Of a DNA stretch of 51,776 bases, positions 47,947-51,776 are shown piece after piece. Position numbers and translations under genes: made by a program. Location of the stretch: assembly GCA_028690155.1 (NCBI GenBank), contig JAQVBU010000014.1, forward strand, positions 1 through 51,776. The letters run 5' to 3'. A model generated the notes under the pieces. It was not told where the DNA came from and searched no databases. It saw nothing but the letters and a program-made list of their open reading frames with translations. The stretch comes from Alphaproteobacteria bacterium (GTDB lineage: Bacteria; Pseudomonadota; Alphaproteobacteria; UBA9219). The first letter of the stretch is position 1. Every line of letters starts with the position of its first letter.

Positions 47947-49728
47947 ATGGAAAAAGTATCTCTTACCATTAACGGGATCAACGTCGAGGTTCGTAAGGGC
48001 TCGACCCTCCTTGAGGCCGCTAAGAAGGCCGGTATTCGCATTCCGACCCTTTGCCATCACCCCGACCTTGTTCCCGCAGGCAACTGTCGTTTGTGTGTTG
48101 TCGAGCAGAAGGGGGCTCCGTTCCTTTTGGCGTCGTGCACCACCAAGGCGGCTGACGGTATGGAGATCGAGACCAACACGCATCGCGTTCGCGAAGCGCG
48201 CCGCGTTATTTTGGAGCTTTTGTTGGCGGAACATAACGCCGATTGCATTTCCTGTCCGGCGAGCGGCAAGTGTCAGTTGCAGAGCTTGGCGCACGAGTAT
48301 TTTGTCCAGAAGACCGATTTCATGAATATTGCGGACAAGAGTCCCATTGATGATTCATCGCCGTCGATCGTCAAGGACGACAGCAAGTGCATTCGGTGTT
48401 TGCGGTGCGTGCGGACGTGTTCAGAACTGATGGGCGTTTCGGCGCTGGTCAGCGCGCACAAGGGACGCTACACGAAAGTCGAAACGCTTTTGGACAAGCC
48501 GCTTCAATACGCCGTGTGCACGATGTGCGGCCAGTGCGTATCGCGCTGTCCGACGGGCGCGTTGGTCGAGAAGAATTACGTCAACGACGTATGGCGCGCG
48601 ATCAGCGATCCCGAAAAATTCGTCGTTGTTCAGACGGCCCCTTCCGTTCGCGTCGGATTGGGCGAGATGTTGAATATGGCTCCCGGAAGCATCGTTACGG
48701 GCAAAATGGCGACGGCGTTGCGCCAGCTCGGCTTCGACGCCGTTCTGGACACGAATTTCTCAGCCGACTTGACGATTATGGAAGAAGGGCACGAGTTGCT
48801 CCAGCGGTTGACAAAAGCGCTGCGCGATAAGGAAAAGATTTCTTTTCCCATGATGACGTCGTGCTGCCCGGCGTGGGTCAAGTTCATGGAGCACGAATAC
48901 CCCGATCAGTTGGAGCACATTTCGTCCTGCAAATCGCCGCAGCAGATGCTGGGCGCGCTTATCAAGACATATTATGCCCAAAAGCGGGGCATTGATCCGT
49001 CGAAGATCGTTTCCGTCTCGATCATGCCTTGTACGGCGAAGAAATTCGAGGCCTCGCGGCTTGAGATGAAGAGCAGCGGCTATACGGACGTCGATTACGT
49101 TCTGACCACGCGCGAGCTCGGCCATATGATTCGCCAATCGGGCATTTGGTTCGACGAGTTGGAGGAGAGTACATTCGACAGCCCCATGGGCGAAGGAACC
49201 GGCGCGGCCGTGATCTTTGGCGCGTCGGGCGGTGTGATGGAAGCGGCGTTGCGTACCGTATATGAGGTCGTGACGGGCCGCGAGGTTCCGTTCGAGAACC
49301 TGAACATCACGCCTTTGCGCGGGACGGACGGCGTTCGCGCCGCCTCGATCCGGATCGATAAGCCGTTGCCGGACTGGTCTTTCCTCGAAGGCGTCGAGGT
49401 CAATGTGGCCATCGCGCACGGTTTGGCCAACGCGCGCAAGCTTATGGACGATGTCGAGAAGGGTTTGTCGCCGTATCACTTTATCGAGGTTATGGCGTGT
49501 CCGAATGGTTGTATCGGTGGCGGCGGTCAGCCCATGCCGACCTCGCCCGAGATCCGTCGCAAGCGGACGGCGGCCATTTACGAGGCGGATTCGAAGCTTC
49601 CGCGCAGGAAGTCTCATGAGAACTCGGAAGTTCTTGCCCTTTACAAGGATTTCCTGACCGAGCCGTTGGGACACCGTTCGCACGAACTTCTGCATACACA
49701 CTATACGAAACGCGACGATTTACCTTGA
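47947..49728 (+). CDS. hydA: [FeFe]-hydrogenase catalytic subunit
   Basis: A 593-residue [FeFe] hydrogenase with a modular N-terminus. The ferredoxin-type [2Fe-2S] site uses C36, C47, C50 and C64, the His-ligated [4Fe-4S] site H96, C100, C103 and C109, and two 4Fe clusters CIRCLRCVRTC (148-158) and CTMCGQCVSRC (191-201). The H-cluster motifs are intact: L1 TSCCPAW (304), L2 MPCTAKKFE (360), L3 MACPNGCIGGGGQP (516). A small-subunit-like C-terminus follows (HELLHTHY). With the NuoE- and NuoF-like genes it forms a soluble, probably NAD(H)-linked hydrogenase. Maturases HydE, HydF and HydG are not in the window. Confidence 0.97.
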   Translation: MEKVSLTINGINVEVRKGSTLLEAAKKAGIRIPTLCHHPDLVPAGNCRLCVVEQKGAPFLLASCTTKAADGMEIETNTHRVREARRVILELLLAEHNADCISCPASGKCQLQSLAHEYFVQKTDFMNIADKSPIDDSSPSIVKDDSKCIRCLRCVRTCSELMGVSALVSAHKGRYTKVETLLDKPLQYAVCTMCGQCVSRCPTGALVEKNYVNDVWRAISDPEKFVVVQTAPSVRVGLGEMLNMAPGSIVTGKMATALRQLGFDAVLDTNFSADLTIMEEGHELLQRLTKALRDKEKISFPMMTSCCPAWVKFMEHEYPDQLEHISSCKSPQQMLGALIKTYYAQKRGIDPSKIVSVSIMPCTAKKFEASRLEMKSSGYTDVDYVLTTRELGHMIRQSGIWFDELEESTFDSPMGEGTGAAVIFGASGGVMEAALRTVYEVVTGREVPFENLNITPLRGTDGVRAASIRIDKPLPDWSFLEGVEVNVAIAHGLANARKLMDDVEKGLSPYHFIEVMACPNGCIGGGGQPMPTSPEIRRKRTAAIYEADSKLPRRKSHENSEVLALYKDFLTEPLGHRSHELLHTHYTKRDDLP

Positions 49729-49815
49729 GCCGGCTTTAAAAAGTTATTAACGATGTCTTCGTACCGTGACAGGCGTGGAAGGGCTCGTTGATCAGCAAGT
49801 CGGGGGTGGTGTGCG

Positions 49816-51776
49816 ATGTGCCGCGCGATAGGGGCTCGCCTCGTTTTTTCGTTTCTTTTTGCCGCCGTGTTTTGCTTTGCCTTTTCTGAAAAGACGCGGG
49901 CAGCGGTGCTTGTTCTCAATCAAGGCGGTCAGCAGACTTTTTTTGATTGGCAAGAACGGTGGGGGCCCATCGCTTTCTCGACGGAGGACGACCCCGTCAT
50001 TCCCTCAAAGAGGCTCCAACCTAAGGCGGATATCAAATCTGTGGTCGAAGCATGCGCGCCATCGGCGGACGATCTTTCCCCAATACGGGCCTATGATATC
50101 GATTTCGATCAGGACGGGTCAGCCGATTTTGTCATCGATGCGTCCGAGTTCTTTACAGGCCGCTCGAACGGATGTGCCGTCGAACCCTGCCGGGATGGCG
50201 AAGGCTGTTATCTCAGCATCTACCGATTTTTGGGGGCGACCAATATCGTTTCTGGGCCGTCTTTCGCCTCTAAAGACGGCGAGGATGAGGAGGGCCCCGC
50301 CTTCTGTCCACAAACGGCCGAGCAGAATGTCGCATGTGAGCAGACTTGTCCGGCGACGGAAAAGAATTGCCCCAGCTTTTTTGAATACCGCACGAAACGC
50401 GTCTATAACGCCCGCGTCAAGGGCTGGACGTTTATCAGCGCGGAGGACTTCGGAAAATTTGCGGTCAAAAAGCCATACCGGATTTTGAACCGGCGTCCGG
50501 TGTTGGCCGTCACGTTGAGCGAGCCGTCGTGCTATCGGGCCGAATTGGCGGCGAACAACAATGAATGCATCAAGTATTATCAGTATAGCGGAGACCTCTT
50601 CGTCGATCTTTTCGACTATATAAGCCCGGACGAAAACGAGAATACGAGGGACGCCTTTACGTACAAGCCTTATGCCCGGAACGACGTTCATTATGCCCGA
50701 GGGACGACTGTGATGGGGGTGGGGGGCGCGCGCGGTTTTGGCCACAGGCTTGGCAGCGGCGCGACCCTTGACCTACAATTTCCCTTTTTTACGCGGATGC
50801 TTCCTGGCGGAGAGATACGACCCCCAGCCTTTGCCGTTTTCCATATCGTCAACGCATCGACGAAAGACTATTTTATCCCGGTCGGTCCTGTCGACGATGT
50901 CGCGTTCAACGTCTTTATGAACAATCCTCCCGAAGGCATCACGATTTCGTCCGACACGGCGAAGTTTCTTCGATTCACCGATTGGGTGGGCGATACCGAC
51001 TGCGACGCGTTTCAGGTTCCTTACGGACAGACAAAGGAACTCGCTGCCGAGCGTTTCTGCCAACGCGCAACGGGTACCTATGCGTCCTGTCAGGAATGTA
51101 TCGCGGCCAAAGTTCCGGGCTATGAAAACGGATGTTGGATGACAAAGCGCTGTGTCGGAACGGATTGCGTCATAAACGACAGCGCCTTTCTCGACGGTGC
51201 GGGTTTATCTTCCTATGTGGGGACGACGACACGTTTGCAGGATTGTTACGACAGATCCGAATTTTGGACGCGGTATGCCGCGTACGGCAAGGATTCGCCG
51301 CCGGATTGGTCCCTATGGTGCCAAAATCATTTTATGTCCCTTTGTAACGCAAGAGAGACTGCTACGGTAAGCCCCGTCATAAAAAGCGGGCCGCCGGTTA
51401 TTGCGTTGCCGAATGGTGGGAGCAAAAGGCTCAATGCCGTTAGAGTCGGCGATATGGTCCTCGGTTATTTAAAATTCGATGGCGATACGATAGCGGTTCG
51501 CGTGACGCAAATCATGAGAACAGGAAAGCGATCGGCGATCAGGATCAACGGCCGGATTACGTTGAGCCCGGATCAGAACGTTTTTCTGCGCAAGGGGAGG
51601 ACGGTCCGGGCGAAAGATCTTAAACCCGGCGACATTCTGATCATGGGCAACAAGCAAAGCTTAGTTGTCGATACGCTGGCGACGGTTCCGGAGAAGAGCG
51701 AAGGAATCGCCCTAAATCTCGATGGGGGTGTGGGCTATATCGTCGACGATGTGAGACTTTCGTCGAAGCGGGGTGC
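49816..51776 (+). CDS. secreted Cys-rich protein with a Hint-like C-terminal domain (open at window end)
   Basis: An open frame of 653 codons with no stop before the window edge, starting ATG 49816. A signal peptide (ARLVFSFLFAAVFCFAFSEK, cleavage near TRA-AV) is followed by a long Cys-rich extracytoplasmic region with FDQDGSADFVID, CEQTCPATEKNC and about 20 Cys. From about residue 525 a Hint (hedgehog/intein) pattern appears: VRVGDMVLGY, TQIMRTGKRSAI, TLSPDQNVFL, AKDLKPGDIL, and GYIVDDV. The expected Cys1 before the domain is absent and the TxxH His is Gln, so splicing activity looks lost. It is 87 bp after hydA. Function unknown; a surface or polymorphic-toxin-like protein is possible. Confidence 0.75.
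   Translation, partial: MCRAIGARLVFSFLFAAVFCFAFSEKTRAAVLVLNQGGQQTFFDWQERWGPIAFSTEDDPVIPSKRLQPKADIKSVVEACAPSADDLSPIRAYDIDFDQDGSADFVIDASEFFTGRSNGCAVEPCRDGEGCYLSIYRFLGATNIVSGPSFASKDGEDEEGPAFCPQTAEQNVACEQTCPATEKNCPSFFEYRTKRVYNARVKGWTFISAEDFGKFAVKKPYRILNRRPVLAVTLSEPSCYRAELAANNNECIKYYQYSGDLFVDLFDYISPDENENTRDAFTYKPYARNDVHYARGTTVMGVGGARGFGHRLGSGATLDLQFPFFTRMLPGGEIRPPAFAVFHIVNASTKDYFIPVGPVDDVAFNVFMNNPPEGITISSDTAKFLRFTDWVGDTDCDAFQVPYGQTKELAAERFCQRATGTYASCQECIAAKVPGYENGCWMTKRCVGTDCVINDSAFLDGAGLSSYVGTTTRLQDCYDRSEFWTRYAAYGKDSPPDWSLWCQNHFMSLCNARETATVSPVIKSGPPVIALPNGGSKRLNAVRVGDMVLGYLKFDGDTIAVRVTQIMRTGKRSAIRINGRITLSPDQNVFLRKGRTVRAKDLKPGDILIMGNKQSLVVDTLATVPEKSEGIALNLDGGVGYIVDDVRLSSKRG

Noticed and set aside
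48760-49701. A 313-codon minus-strand frame
   Set aside because: It is antisense to hydA, which has intact H-cluster motifs.
49859-50745. Two frames of about 210 codons (plus and minus) inside the last gene
   Set aside because: The frame from 49816 is open for 653 codons with a signal peptide and regular Cys spacing; the others are shadows.

Overview
The window looks like chromosomal DNA of an alphaproteobacterium with traits of anaerobic or micro-oxic life. The 16S gene carries motifs typical of that class, the 16S-Ile-Ala-23S order fits, and the housekeeping genes (long RNase E with an acidic insertion, ubiquinone rather than menaquinone genes, a CheA-type kinase) agree. I cannot name the order or genus from sequence alone. 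Most of the DNA is moderately GC-rich; only the stretch after tRNA-Pro is clearly AT-rich.

Layout. 1-4100: a minus-strand rRNA operon (5' half of 23S, tRNA-Ala, tRNA-Ile, a partial tRNA-Ile copy, 16S, leader and promoter). 4.4-12.5 kb: rlmI, a two-domain deaminase-like protein convergent with gpt, an unrecognised gene, two tandem exported paralogues with near-identical N-termini and divergent C-termini, a Zeta-toxin-like P-loop kinase, and glyA. 12.7-14.6 kb (plus): xseB, ispA and an orphan OmpR-type regulator. 14.6-22.5 kb (minus): tkt, gap, feoA, feoB, ubiT, ubiU, ubiV in one direction, joining carbon metabolism, ferrous iron uptake and O2-independent ubiquinone hydroxylation. 22.6-24.9 kb: tRNA-Pro(GGG) followed by a small AT-rich island (unknown membrane protein, 3' scrap of a tyrosine integrase, a Fic protein). 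25-29 kb: thrC, a GT87-like membrane glycosyltransferase that ends inside an antisense tRNA-Arg, and a GT2 enzyme. 29-39 kb: rplU-rpmA-obgE, rne, uup, smc, and a DsbA-like protein.

40-42.8 kb holds a compact three-gene signalling cluster: a CheY-like receiver, a CheX-like phosphatase and a membrane-anchored CheA-like kinase without a CheW-coupling domain. Together with the hydrogenase it is the strongest candidate for an under-described system. It is followed by the ribosomal alpha operon (rpsM, rpsK, rpoA, rplQ) and a small Cys-rich lipoprotein.

46.2-49.7 kb encodes NuoE-like, NuoF-like and [FeFe]-hydrogenase catalytic subunits with an intact H-cluster site, a probable NAD(H)-linked soluble hydrogenase. 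The window ends inside a secreted, Cys-rich protein (49816 onward, open to the edge) with a Hint-like C-terminal domain that seems to lack the usual catalytic residues.

Taken together, hydrogenase, UbiTUV and FeoAB describe a cell able to run quinone synthesis, iron uptake and redox balancing without oxygen. No CRISPR array, complete prophage or intact insertion sequence was seen. Assignments rest on motif recognition by eye; no database search was possible.
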